Of a stretch of 64,000 nt of DNA, positions 41,101 through 52,841 are shown one piece after another. The DNA is from Datisca glomerata (Eukaryota; Streptophyta; Magnoliopsida; Cucurbitales; Datiscaceae), in assembly GCA_003255025.1 (NCBI GenBank), contig QANY01003970.1, positions 372,001 to 436,000 on the forward strand. Reading direction: 5' to 3'. The notes beneath the pieces were generated by a model that saw only the letters and a program-made list of their open reading frames with translations, ran no database searches and had not been told where the DNA came from. The position numbers and the translations under genes are program-made. The first letter of the stretch is position 1, and each line of letters starts with the position of its first letter.

Positions 41101-42747
41101 TGGTATGTAAATTTTAATTTTATTTCTATGTTAATAAAATAATATTATGTTATCTTACTGATTATGACTAAATAATTTCATGTACCAGGAGTTAGGAAGT
41201 AATAATTTTTCTCATTTCCAAGTCAAGAATCTTCTTTCCAACCAGTTAGTCAAATAAATTAAGATACAATCACCAATGATATAGTATTTGATTTTTCTTA
41301 GATAATTTGTTTATTATATGTCGTTTAAAATGATTTACAACTTACAAATTTTGTTAAATTAGGCTATGTCCCACCTTTTAACTTTATGAATTCAATGTAA
41401 AGTGATGGTCATAATTTGTAATATATCGAGGTAATTAATCTTTTTAATAGAGTTGTTCATCTTTAAATTTATATCAACTAACATTTTTTAAATACTGATA
41501 GTCATATATTCTAATTAATTTCAGGATCTCAATGGATATGAGAATAGAAATAAATACTCAAGTGGAAGCTAAATTATGTCAACAAGTATACATGTATTAA
41601 CTGTTCTTGGTTGAGTGTCGTATCATTATTACTTAATTTATGTGTTGTTCAAACTTTATCGATATGTAAACATGTATTAACTTTTCTTGGTTGAATGTTG
41701 TATCCTTATTACTTAATTTAAAGGATTAGATAAATTGAAAAAAAACTCCAATTAGAGTTTTTGTCAGCAGGAATTATTTATACTTGTGTTAATTACGGCG
41801 GAAATAGATGAAGGTAGTAATATTGTGGAAGATAAGTTCGCTGAAGGCTTGCAACTTCTTACAAAAGAAATGAAAGAGTGCATTGTGTAGACACTGTTGA
41901 TGGTAGAAGCAACGACGATTATTTGACAAATGACATACAATTAGGATATGGTCAAAAGACAATAATGGATCCTCCATGTATAAGGTCAAAGGAGTCTCTA
42001 ATGCAAGATTAAAAAGCAACTTGGAGAAGTGTAAGAAAAAGAAACGAAAAGAAGGATCATATGGTAAGTAAATTTTAATTTTATTTCTATGCTAATAAAG
42101 TAATATTATGTTATTTTACTGGTTATGACTAAATAATTTCATGTATTAGGAGTTAGAAAGCAACAATTTTCCTCATTTCCAAGTCAATGTCTTCTTTCCA
42201 ACCATTTAGTCAAATAAATCAAGATACAATCACCAATGATCTGGTATTTAAATTTTATTAGATAATTTGTTAAATATACATTGTTTAAAATAATTTACGA
42301 CTTACAAAATTTTGTTGAAATAGGCTATGTCCTCACCTTTTAACTTTATGAATTCAATGCAAACTGATGGTCATATTTTGCAATATATCGAGGTAATTAA
42401 TCTTTTTAATAGAGTTGTTCATCTTTAAATTTTTATCAACTAAGATTTTTTAAGTATTGATTGTCATATATTCTAATTAATTTCAGGATCTCAATGGATA
42501 TGAGACTAGAAATAAATACTGAAGTGGAAGCTAAATTATGTCGACATGTATACATGTATTAACTGTTATTGGTTGAATGTTGTATTGTTATTAGTTAATT
42601 TATGTGTTGTTCAAACTTTATCGACATGTATACATGTATTAACTTTTTTTGGTTGAATGTTGTATCGTTATTACTTAATTTAAAAGATTAGGTAAATTGA
42701 AAAAAAAAATTAATTAGAGTTTTTGTCAGCTGGAATTATTTAGACTT

Positions 42748-43035
42748 GTGACAATTGCGGCGGAAACAGATGAAGGTAGTAATATAGTGGAAGATAAGTT
42801 CGTTGAAGGCTTGCAACTTCTTACAAAAGAAATGAACGAGTGCATTGTGATGGACACTGTTGATGGTAGAAGCAACGACGATTATTTGACAAATGACATA
42901 CAATTAGGATATGGCCAAAAGGCAATAATGGATCATCCATGTATGAGGCCAAAAGGAGTCTCTAATGCAAGATTAAAAAGCAACTTGGAGAAGTGTAAGA
43001 AAAAGAAACCAAAACAAGGATCATATGGTAAGTAA
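42748..43035 (+). pseudogene. Tandem copy 3 of the FAR1-like C-terminal segment
   Basis: A 95-codon open frame with ATG (MTIAAETDEGSN) ending in a lysine-rich KKKKPKQGSYGK tail. It is homologous to codons near the end of the pseudogene (40838-41032). No promoter is evident, so expression would depend on read-through. Confidence 0.6.
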
Positions 43036-43713
43036 ATTTTAATTTTATTTCTATGCTAATAAAGTAATATTATGTTATTTTACTGGTTATGACTAAATAA
43101 TTTCATGTATCAGGAGTTAGAAAGCAACAATTTTCCTCATTTCTAAGTGAAGGTCTTCTTTCAAACCATTTAGTCAAATAAATCAAGATACAATCACCAA
43201 TGATCTGGTATTTGAATTTTATTCGATAATTTGTTTATTATCCATTGTTTAAAATGATTTACGACTTACAAAATTTTGTTGAAATAGGCTATGTCCTCAC
43301 CTATTAAATTTATGAATTCAATGCAAAGTGATGGTCATATTTTGCAATATATCGAGGTAATTAATCTTTTTAGTAGAGTTGTTCATCTTTAAATTTATAT
43401 CAACTAACATTTTTTAAGCACTGATTCTCATATATTCTAATTAATTTCAGGATTCCAATGGATATGAGACTAGAAATAAATACTCAAGTGGAAGCTAAAT
43501 TATGTCAACATGTATACATGTATTAACTGTTCTTGGTTGAATGTTGTATCGTTATTACTTAATTTATGTGTTGTTCAAACTTTATCGACATGTATACATG
43601 TATTAACTTTTTTTGGTTGAATGTTGTATTGTTATTACTTAATTTAAAGGATTAGATAAATTGAAAAAAAATACTTCAATTAGAGTTTTTGTCAGCAGGA
43701 ATTATTTAGACTT

Positions 43714-44001
43714 GTGACGATTGCGGCGGAAACAGATGAAGGTAGTAATATTGTGGAAGATAAGTTCGTTGAAAGCTTGCAACTTCTTACAAAAGAAATG
43801 AACGAGTGCATTGTGATGGACACTGTTGATGGTAGAAGCGGCGACGATTATTTGACAAATGACATACAATTAGGATATGGTCAAAAGATAATAATGGATC
43901 CTCCATGTATGAGGCCAAAAGGAGTCTCTAATGCAAGACTAAAAAGCAACTTGGAGAAGTGTAAGAAAAAGAAACCAAAAGAAGGATCATATGGTAAGTA
44001 A
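43714..44001 (+). pseudogene. Tandem copy 4 of the FAR1-like C-terminal segment
   Basis: A 95-codon frame nearly identical to copy 3 (a few substitutions, such as VEGLQ to VESLQ and RSN to RSG). Confidence 0.6.
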
Positions 44002-44699
44002 ATTTTAATTTTATTTCTATGCTAATAAAGTAATATTATGTTATTTTACTGGTTATGACTAAATAATTTCATGTATCTGGAGTTAGAAAGCAACAATTTT
44101 CCTCATTTCCAAGTCAATGTCTTCTTTCCAACAACTTAGTCAAATAAATCAAGATACAATCACCAATGATCTGGTATTTAAATTTTATTCGATAAATTGC
44201 TAAATATTCATTGTTTAAAATGATTTACGACTTACAAAATTTTGTTGAAATAAGCTATGTCCTCACCTTTTAACTTTATGAATTCAATGCAAAGTGATGG
44301 TCATACTTTGCAATATATCGAGGTAATTAATCTTTTTAATAAAGTTGTTCATCTTTAAATTTATATCAACTAACATTTTTTAAGCACTGATTGTCATATA
44401 TTCTAATTAATTTCAGGATTCCAATGGATATGAGATTAGAAATAAATACTCAAGTGGAAGCTAAATTATGTCAACATGTATACATGTATTAACTGTTCTT
44501 GGTTGAATGTTGTATCGTTATTACTTAATTTATGTGTTGTTCAAACTTTATCGACATGTATACATGTATTAACTTTTCTTGGTTGAATGTTGCATCGTTA
44601 TTATTTAATTTAAAGGTTTAGCTAAATTGAAAAAAAAAACTTCAATTAGAGTTTTTGGAAGGATTAGCTCAATTATTTAGACTTGTGAACTTATCTTCC

Positions 44700-45330
44700 A
44701 CAATCTTCCTAAACTCTAACCTCTTTCCCATACTGATATATGCCAAAATTACCCTGTACAAGCTCTCCCGAATCTCTATCACATTCCTTTGCTATATGGG
44801 CCCCTGCAATTTTCAGCTTCATTCCCCGCCTAAACGGCTTCCTAGAGTCTATTTTAATACTAATGGGTAGGTGTTCGTCTACCTCAACAAAATTGCCAAT
44901 AACATTCCCTATGTGAGCTGCCATTGCTACCATCATACTGACTACTGGCAAGTTAAAGACTAGTATCGAGAAGTGGACTTCGTGTAAATCGACCTCTGAC
45001 GATTGTAATAGGCCATTAAGTTCCTGCAGAAGGATAATTTTTTTTATCAAAGTCTCAGAGTTCATTCATGAGCACTCTTCAGAAGCATATGATAAATTTG
45101 TTATTAAAAACCTCTTTAATGGTCGCTTCTTTCCCTGGATTCCACAACTTCAGAAGCGTAGTTTTCACTGCGTTCTTGTTTATATGCTTCCTGGTTAAGA
45201 TTTTCATTACCAGGCAGATCTTCGTGTCCAACGAGTTTGCTAAAATTGCATCATCAATCTGCACCACGTCCACATCTTCCTCTATGAGGGCTAACGAGTT
45301 GTAAAACTTCTTTACTTCCTCCATGTTTGT
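44700..45330 (-). pseudogene. LINE ORF1 (DUF4283 / zf-CCHC_4) fragment
   Basis: The minus-strand frame 45324-45079 (MEEVKKFYNSLALIEED; ending in KEVFNNKF) matches the start of the DUF4283 domain of plant LINE ORF1 proteins. A frameshift near 45070 leads into 45065-44709. That frame keeps the zf-CCHC_4-type region (HIGNVIGNFVEVDE, IKIDSRKPFRRGMKLKI). ORF1 binds RNA in LINE particles. Here the 5' part is present and everything after ORF1 is missing, at the junction with the tandem array. Confidence 0.75.
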
Positions 45331-45385
45331 CTGTCACAAGGTCAGCACACGACCACGATGAGAAAGGATAAGAAAATAAGAAAAT

Positions 45386-45468
45386 GGGGGGACACTCCCT
45401 CACCTAGGGGGACTACTCCCTCACCTAGGGGGACTACTCCCTCAATTAGGGGGGCTACTCCCTAACCC
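45386..45468. repeat. 23-bp minisatellite
   Basis: Four tandem copies of GGGGGACTACTCCCTCACCTA with small changes. It lies upstream (on the minus strand) of the LINE ORF1 start and may be that LINE's 5' UTR. Confidence 0.8.
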
Positions 45469-45782
45469 TAAGAGAAGATTCTCTCTCACTGCTGGGAGAG
45501 ATCCCATATCTTGACACTTGTTCAATTGAAAATCTAAAAAAGCAACTTATGTAAAAATTATTACTTTCTCACTTAATTATATAATTGCCATTTCATCTCA
45601 CAATCACCACCCTTTTATATTTTATTATATTTATATTCATAAAATTGTCATTGTTTGCTTTTTTAGAAAGTTCAACATAAAAACCAAATCGTCTATAGAT
45701 TAAAAAATTATTTTAGATTCTTACAACTAAATTACATTAAATTCATTTTCTATTTAATGAAAGATGACTTGTCTAATAAAAG

Positions 45783-46182
45783 TGAACATGTATAAAATTT
45801 TCATCAAGCCACGTGTACAAAAGAGAACCAATCAGAAAAGAATGCGAAGACAACCATTGTGGCAGAACAGGAAAGGCTAAATTAAGACCATAGGCTTGAT
45901 TCTACAATTAGAGTTGATTTAGTAGTTAAAGCTAATGTACATAATTCTAGGGGAATATTCGGGTACTCCCACGAATATGGTGATACCTCCATGAATTTAG
46001 TGATAATTCCATTCTTAGAGATATTTGATTAGATTCTGTAAATTAAGGAAAGACCTATAAATTAAGGCTGGTTGTAAACATATTCATTTACAAACCGAGT
46101 GAAAATCATTCATACTATCGTTATTATCTTTCTCTTCTCTCTTTTCTCATTACATTTTAGTGCGAGGAAAAAATCTTTTACA
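45783..46182 (+). repeat. 5' LTR of gypsy element
   Basis: 400 bp, TG...CA ends. It contains CTAATGTACATAATTCTAGG and ATTATCTTTCTCTTCTC blocks shared with the 3' LTR. Confidence 0.9.
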
Positions 46183-46241
46183 TTTTGGTGCTTTCATTGA
46201 GAGTAAAGAGAAAGTCTCGAGAGAAATCCTTCTGAAACCCA

Positions 46242-47900
46242 ATGATGCCTAATACCAAATCAAACGTTACCCTCAATGAGGGGATTATAACTGAGAACAT
46301 GGGAGATCACATTGATCAACTCGTTCCACCAGTCGAGATGCTCCAAATGATCATGACTGAAATGTAGGACATGGATCAGTGGAATGCTGAAACGCTGCGC
46401 AATGCGTGGCAAACAGTGCAAGATCATATCAATGTGTTACAATGGGACTTTGCATAAACACATGCAGAGTTTATCCAACGAACCATCAATGAAGAACGGG
46501 GAAACCATTCAGAAGGAGGCAGACAAGATGCTAGGCGGGAAGATAATGAGAATAATAGGAACGTGCAGTATGAAGACTGGGAAATCCAATCCCAACTTCA
46601 TACAAAAGAGACAACGGGAGAAGCACGTCCGCTGAAAGTCATAACGAAGAAGTTATGAAGGAAATGCTGGAGAAAAATTGATGGAGATGAGAAATTTGGA
46701 GAGAAAAGCCAATCTTAAATCGCTCACTCGAACCTCACTGAGTCTGGAGATCCTGGTGGCCCCAATACTAGAAAAATTCATGGCGTGTAATATCAACATG
46801 ATGATGGACTAATCTGTAGAGTGTTTCCCACCAGCCTAGAGGAAACTGCTTTGAAATGGTATCATTCTCTTCATGCGCACTCAATTAGTAACTTTATTGT
46901 CATGTCTATAGTCTTTTCAGAATAGTACTCTATCTACCGTGCAGTAATGGAGGACACAGAGTACCTCCTGACTATCTCCATAAAAAAGGGATAATCTCTA
47001 AGGGAATATACTCATAGATTTAAGGAGGAGATGACCAAGGTAGGGAGCTGCGACGATCGAGTTGCCATACTGGCTTTCAGATGAGGGTTGGATCCAAACT
47101 CACCCTCTTTGGAGATTTTTCAAAGGTAAAACTGTTAACTATGGCTAAAAGACTTCAACGGGCTCAAACCTACATCACACTAGAAGAATAAAAGAAAATA
47201 TTGTTGAAGATAGCAAAATGAAGGAATAAGGAATTGTGAAAAGGAGAACAAAGTCCCAGAACCGATAGGAAGAGAACGCAGAGAATGGAAAAAGATAATG
47301 AACGGGGTGACAACAAGCGAAATAGGACTGAGAGCCAAATGAGATATATTGACGAGGTCCATCCCAAAGATGAAGTCTATATGCCTCTCAAAGTGTTGAT
47401 AAATTAGGTTTTAGACATGATCAAAGATTAGCCTTGGTTGAAATGATCGGCCCTGCTCACAAAGGAATCATATTATAAAGACAAGGACAAGTATTGTTCT
47501 TGCCATAGGAGCAACAAGCATTATACGAAGGATTGATATCAACTCAAAGATTACATCGAAGGACTAGTCAAGGATGGACACCTTCAACAATATGTGAAGA
47601 AAGAAGAGCAGAAACGGGAAAACAAAAAGGAAGCTCATAATGGAGGGAAATTTAAAAATAGGAAAAAGCCTATTCAAATTGTCGATACAATTATCGTGTT
47701 GACTGAATGAGAAGGAAGCACTAAGAATGAGAGGAAAATATATTGTATGAAGCCCATGTTGGAAGAGAGCATTAGAAAAAGGAAACTCCTCGAGTGACAA
47801 TGGGAATCTCTCTTTGATATTCGATGACTTGGATTTGGAGCACGACGAACGTTACAATGACACCTTGGTCATTTCGATATAAGTTAGAATCTGTTTATTG
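46242..47900 (+). pseudogene. gypsy gag, degenerate
   Basis: It starts at tandem ATGs (46242/46245, MMPNTKSNVTLNEG). The retrotransposon gag core is recognisable at about 46830-47060 (FPTSLEETALKWYHSLHAHS; LREYTHRFKEEM). Many stops interrupt it. A CCHC-like remnant near 47490-47550 (YCSCHRSNKHYTKD-like in one frame) is too degraded to be sure. Confidence 0.7.
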
Positions 47901-48059
47901 AGAAGAGTATTAGTTGACGAGTAGAGCATAACTAACATTTTACACCGCTCTCCACTTGAGAAAATATCCATGGGTGACAAACAGCAGCAGGGACCATCAC
48001 AACCACTGATACGCTACAACGGGGTTGTCAGTTATTCTGAAGGAATTATTGTTCTTCCT

Positions 48060-48371
48060 ATGAACGCATAACACTTTAATCATCTTACAAAATTTGTAGT
48101 ATTAGACACCTCATCCTCATACAACGCCATCTTGGGGAGGACCTGGCTACACAAGATGAAAGATGCACCGTTTATCTTTTACCAAGTGCTAAAATATCTG
48201 TATTCAGAGGGAATCAAAACCATAAATGGAGATCAAGATGCTGCCCGTATTTGTGCTGTAACTGCACTAGAATCCGCCAGAGAAAAGACAATGGAAAAAA
48301 GGTGGAGGAGCGGACAACAACTACAGAATAGTAACAATAACAGGAAGACGAGCATGTGGGTCAAGGTATGA
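48060..48371 (+). pseudogene. gypsy aspartic protease C-terminal part
   Basis: The region reads LDTSSSYNAILGRTWLH, then KYLYSEGIKTINGDQDAARI. This is the 'YNAILGRP.L' block that follows the protease active site in Tat-type plant elements. The catalytic Asp motif upstream could not be recognised with confidence. Confidence 0.75.
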
Positions 48372-48463
48372 AGTAGGGGAAAAGACTCAACCTGTCTTCC
48401 TAGACGAGGAAACCTAGAAGACAACCAACATCGGTGTCCACCTTGAGCAAACAGTAAAAAATA

Positions 48464-49320
48464 TTGACGGATTTTTTACTGAGGAACGAAGATAATTTCG
48501 CAATTACTGAACACGAGATGACATGTATTCCTGAACAAATAATATGTCATAGGCAGAATACAGATCCCGCCGTCAAACTAGTAAAGCGACGAAAAAGGAC
48601 TTTCACTCTAGAATGGAACATCGAAATCAAAGAAGAAGTGGAAAAACTTATAAAAGCTAGCTTCATCCTCGAAGTGGACTATCCGGAGTGACTCGTCAAT
48701 GTAGTTATGGCAAAGAAAAAAAAAGGGAAATGGAGGATCTATGTGGATTTTACTGATCTGAATAAAGCCTGTCTGAAGGATGAATATTCGTTACTGAGAA
48801 TAGACCAAATGGTGGATCCCACATCAAGACACGAACTCCTTAGTTTCAAGGCCTTCTCCAGATATAACTGAGTAAAAACGTTTCAGCCTGATGAGGAAAA
48901 AACCTCATTTTTAACTGAACATGGTACTTTTTTTATAAAGTAATGTTGTTTGGATCAAAAACTGCAGGTACAACTTACCAAAGACTTGTGAGCAAGGTTT
49001 TTCACGAACAGATTGGAAAAACCATGGATGTTTATGTGGATGACATGTTGGTGAAGAGTTGTAAATGGGAAGACCACATCATAGATCTTAATAAGGCCTT
49101 CTCAATCTTAAGGGAAAGATCCATGAAGCTGAATCTGTAGAAATGTATTTTTGGCCTAACAACGGGAAACTTCTTTGGCCATCTGGTCACACAATGGGGA
49201 ATTGAGGTTAACCCGGATCAAGTAAAGGCCATCATAAAGATGAAGTCCCCTAGAAACCGAAAGGAGATACAGGGCCTGATAGGGAGGTTAACAGTTCTAA
49301 ACAATTCATCTCAAGGTAAA
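48464..49320 (+). pseudogene. gypsy reverse transcriptase
   Basis: The segments read IKEEVEKLIKASFILEV (48464-48691), then KGKWRIYVDFTDLNKAC, and in 48943-49140 LFGSKTAGTTYQRLVSKVF and the catalytic MDVYVDDMLVKS (YVDD at 49033-49044). Stops at 48689-48691, near 48870 and 48940 break the frame. Confidence 0.85.
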
Positions 49321-49379
49321 TGGATAAATGCATCCGTTTATTTTGAAAGTTAAGAAAAAATTCAGTCGACCACTAGGAT

Positions 49380-50150
49380 AAAGAGTGTGAAGAGGCCCTC
49401 AAAATCATGGAATACTTATCAACTCCCCCGTTGTTATCAAAACCAATACCTGATGAGTAACTGCTTCTGTATGTAGCTATATCACAGAAGGCTATTAGCG
49501 TCATGCTTATCAAAGAGGAAGACACGAAACAGAGACCCGTGTATTTCGTAAGCAATAGCCTAGTGGCAGTCAAAACCTGATACAAGAGAATGGAGAAATT
49601 AGTACTGGCCGTTGTGACAGCTGCGAGGAAGCTGAGGCCTTACTTCCAAGCACATAGCATAAAGGTGTTGATAGATTCACCGATCAGGAATCGGTTAGAC
49701 TCATCTGAAGTCAACAGGAGAATGACAAAGTGATAAATAGAGTTGGCCAACATGAAATCCATTATGAGCTGAGAACATCAATTAAGTGGCAAGTTCTGGC
49801 TGACTTCGTAGCGGACTGCACCAATGATAAAATGGAAGTTGAAAATGAACCACAAATCAAAGGAGAAAACGGGACCTGTAAGCTGTACACTGATGGAGCC
49901 TCAAATAATAAAGAGCTCGGGGTGGGAATAGTGCTACAAATCCCATTTTGAGAAACATTATAGCACTCCATCTCTTTTGGCTTCAACGCCTCGAATAATG
50001 AAGTAGTGTATGAAGCCTTGATGGTAGGATTCTCCTTGCTATGAGAATTTGAGGTGACAGATGTAAAAATATTATGTGATTCAATGCTAATCGAGAAATA
50101 TGTTACGGGAGAACTCACAGCGAAAGACAAAATAATGATCAGTTACTTAC
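49380..50150 (+). pseudogene. gypsy RNase H region
   Basis: Connecting sequence (49380-49730) carries the RT-proximal RNase H remnant. A frame at 49730-49951 then gives ADFVADCTNDK and CKLYTDGASNNKELG, the TDGAS start of a second, archaeal-type RNase H. An RNase H pair of this kind is a known mark of Tat elements; only the second motif is clear here. Confidence 0.7.
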
Positions 50151-50459
50151 AACGGTAAAAGAGTTACTGAGTCTGTTGAAAGGCTACCAGATTCGTCAGA
50201 TCCCAAGAACGGAAAATGGACACACTGATTCTTTGGGAAACATGGAGTCATCACTACAATTCTCGTATAAAAGAAACGTACCAGTAGAATTTCTCGAGAT
50301 ACCAAGTATCTCTCTCACTCGTGTTAAAGGAAGTGGCAGATGTGGAAGTTGAAAGGGAACCAAGCTGGGAAGATGACGTAATTCACTACTTAGAAAATGG
50401 GGCGTTACCTGACGACAAACTTCATGCAAGGAAAGTTTGACAGCAAAGTGCGAGGTACT

Positions 50460-51573
50460 CCTTAATTAATGAGTTATTGTATAAAAGATATTTTTCAAGT
50501 CTATATTTGAAGTGTCTACGTGAAAAGGAAGAACAATATGTGTTAGCCAAGATCCATGAAGGAATATGCAGGAATCATATTGGGGGCATATCATTAGTTC
50601 ATAAAGTGTAGAACGAAGGGTACTACTGGTATGCAAGAAATTACGATAAGTGTTAGTGCTTTGCTCCGGTAGCTAAGATGGCTCCCAGAGAACTCAACAC
50701 AGTGGCACACCCGTGGCCGTTCATGTAGTGGGCACTTGACATTATTGGACCACTTCCCATGGCGTCAGCTCAAAAATGCTTTTTGTTAGTAGTAACGAAG
50801 TACTTTACTAAATGAATTGAAGCTGAAGCTTTTACAAGGATTTGTGAAGAAGATGTTCAAGAGTTCCTATGGAAGAATATAATATGCAGATACGGGATTC
50901 CGTGAATTCTCATTTTTGACAATGGGCTTCAAGTCGCGGGGAAGATAGTGAAAACCTTTACGAAGGCCTAAAAATTTCTATTCAGTTCTCTATGCCATAT
51001 TATCAACAAAGGAATAGACAAGATGAAAGATCAAACCGCATTATACTTGATAGCATAAAGAAACAACTAGAATAAGCTAAAGGAAAATTAGGAAAGGAAC
51101 TACGAGTAGTACTCTGAGCATACAAAACCACCCTCAGGGAAGCAACAAGCCAAAAACCTTTTGCTTTGGCATACGAAATATGAGCAATAATACTGGTTGA
51201 AATTGGAAGCCTGACTATGATATCAAAACTAAATGAGCAAAAAAATGAAGAATTTCTAAGCGAAAATCTTGATCTGTTAGAGGATAGAAGAGAAGTGGCT
51301 ATAGTCCAGATGACCCACTACAATCAGAAGAAAAAGGCTTACTTTCGAAGAAGAGTTAGAAAACGGGAATTCCAAAAAGGGGATCTAGTTTTGAAGAAAA
51401 TCTTCCAAACAGAAGGAAAATGCAGACCAACCTGGGAAGGGTTATACATTATCAAAAGAATTGGAGGCATCGAATACTATTACTTGGCAACAGAAAAAGG
51501 GGAGGAACTGGTAAAATGGTGGAACATTGTTCATCTAAAGAAGTACTTTGTTAAAATTATAAATATTTTATAG
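50460..51573 (+). pseudogene. gypsy integrase
   Basis: A zinc-binding start is read around 50490-50660 (CLREKEEQYVLAKIHEGICR, HIGG, Y.WYARN). The catalytic core has WALDIIGPLP (first Asp) and IFDNG (second Asp), with several stops. The last frame (51217-51573) is intact for 118 codons: AYFRRRVRKREFQKGDLVL and an LKKYF end, the usual C-terminal module. Confidence 0.85.
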
Positions 51574-51659
51574 TGAATATTTTCCCGTGATTTTTTCCCG
51601 CAAGAGTTTTCCATGTAAAATTCTTGGTGTCAACTCTTTCTCTATTTCTCTTTTCCCCA

Positions 51660-52500
51660 ACAAAACAAACAAGGGTCGGCGGTCTTTTGGCCTAAATCCT
51701 TTGGAGTTGACAATTAATAAGTCATTCTCTCAGAAATGAATAAAAAAACAAGGGTCGATGGTCCGTTGGCCTAAGTACTCGGGAACGGGCAATTAATAAG
51801 TCATTTTCTTAGAAATGAACAAAATAAACAAGGGTCGGTGGTCATTTGGCCTAGTCCATGGGAACGGATAATTAATAAAACATTCTCTTAGAAATGAAAA
51901 AAATAAATAAAAGTCGGTTGTCCTTTGGCCTAAGTCCTTTGGAGCAAACAATTAATAAGTCTTTCTCTCAGAATTGAATAAAATAAACAAGGGTCGACGG
52001 TCCTTTGGCTTAAATCCTTGGAAGCGGGCAATTAAAAAATCCTTCTCTCAGTAATGAACAAAATAAACAAGGGTTGACGGTCCTATGGCTAGTCTTAGGA
52101 GCGGGAAACTAAAAAGTCATTCTATCATAAATGAACAAAAAAATAAGGGTCGCCAGTCCTTTGGCTTAAGTCCTCGGGAACAGGCAATTAATACGTCATT
52201 CTCTCATAAATGAACAAAATAAACAATAGTTGGCAGTCATTTGGCCTAAGTCCTTGGGAGCGGGCAATTAATAAGTCATTCTCTAAAAATTGAACAAAAT
52301 AAATAAGGGTTGGCGTCCATTTGACCTAATTCCTTGGGAGTTGGCAATTAATAAGTCATTCTCTTAGAAATGAACAAAACAAACAAGGGTCATCAGTCAT
52401 TTGGCCTAAGTCCTTAGAACGAGCAAGTAATAAATCCTTCTCTAAAAAATGAATAAAACAAACAAGAGCTCAAGTCAATGGAAGCAGACAACTCGTATGT
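51660..52500 (+). repeat. 80-bp tandem satellite array in gypsy 3' region
   Basis: Ten to eleven copies of about 79-80 bp, at 51671, 51750, 51830, 51909, 51989, 52069, 52145, 52226, 52304, 52384 and a decayed one at 52464. Each has AAGGGTCGGCGGTCCTTTGG, a following GCAATTAATAAGTCATTCTC and GAAATGAACAAAATAAACAA. Copies differ by about 10-20%. Confidence 0.92.
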
Positions 52501-52841
52501 CCTATTCTCAGAAGGAAACGAGGACTCATCTTTTCTAAAACACAACGTGGCCAGAGGTTGACGCTGAATTCGTTTGAAGGTAGCACAAAGGAAATATGTT
52601 TCAAGAGAAAGGACCAAAATGCAGAAATCAAAGTCCTTTGGAACGAATCATAAAGGGAGCAGACACGCCAATAGATCTAACTTTAAACCACTATAAGTCC
52701 TACAATAGCTAGCAAAATTTTCTAAGTTATACCTTAAATTGCTGCAAGTTCCTTTAGTTGCAACATTTAGTTTTAAAAAAAGATTAAGGGTTAACAAAAT
52801 ACAAAGTTATCATTAACTGGAGCAAGGAGTACAAAAGTTAC

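Larger units (their letters stand above)
40838..44690 (+). repeat. Four tandem 963-bp copies of the FAR1-like 3' segment
   Basis: Units start at 40838, 41801, 42763 and 43729 (GAAAYAGATGAAGGTAGTAA), with periods of 963, 962 and 966 bp; the last ends at about 44690. Each contains the final coding segment (MDT(I/V)DGRSNDDYL, IQLGYGQK, SNARLKSNLEK), a following intron-like stretch (GTAAGTAAATTTTAATTTTA...CAGGAGTTAGAAAG), and a 3' region with TATACATGTATTAACT. Unit 1 is the end of the pseudogene itself; units 3 and 4 keep 95-codon open frames with their own ATG. Unit 2 has lost bases. Junctions share TTATTTAGACTTGTG. Confidence 0.92.

Noticed and set aside
51660..52500. CRISPR-like array
   Set aside because: Whole 80-bp units repeat with no unique spacers, and this is plant nuclear DNA.
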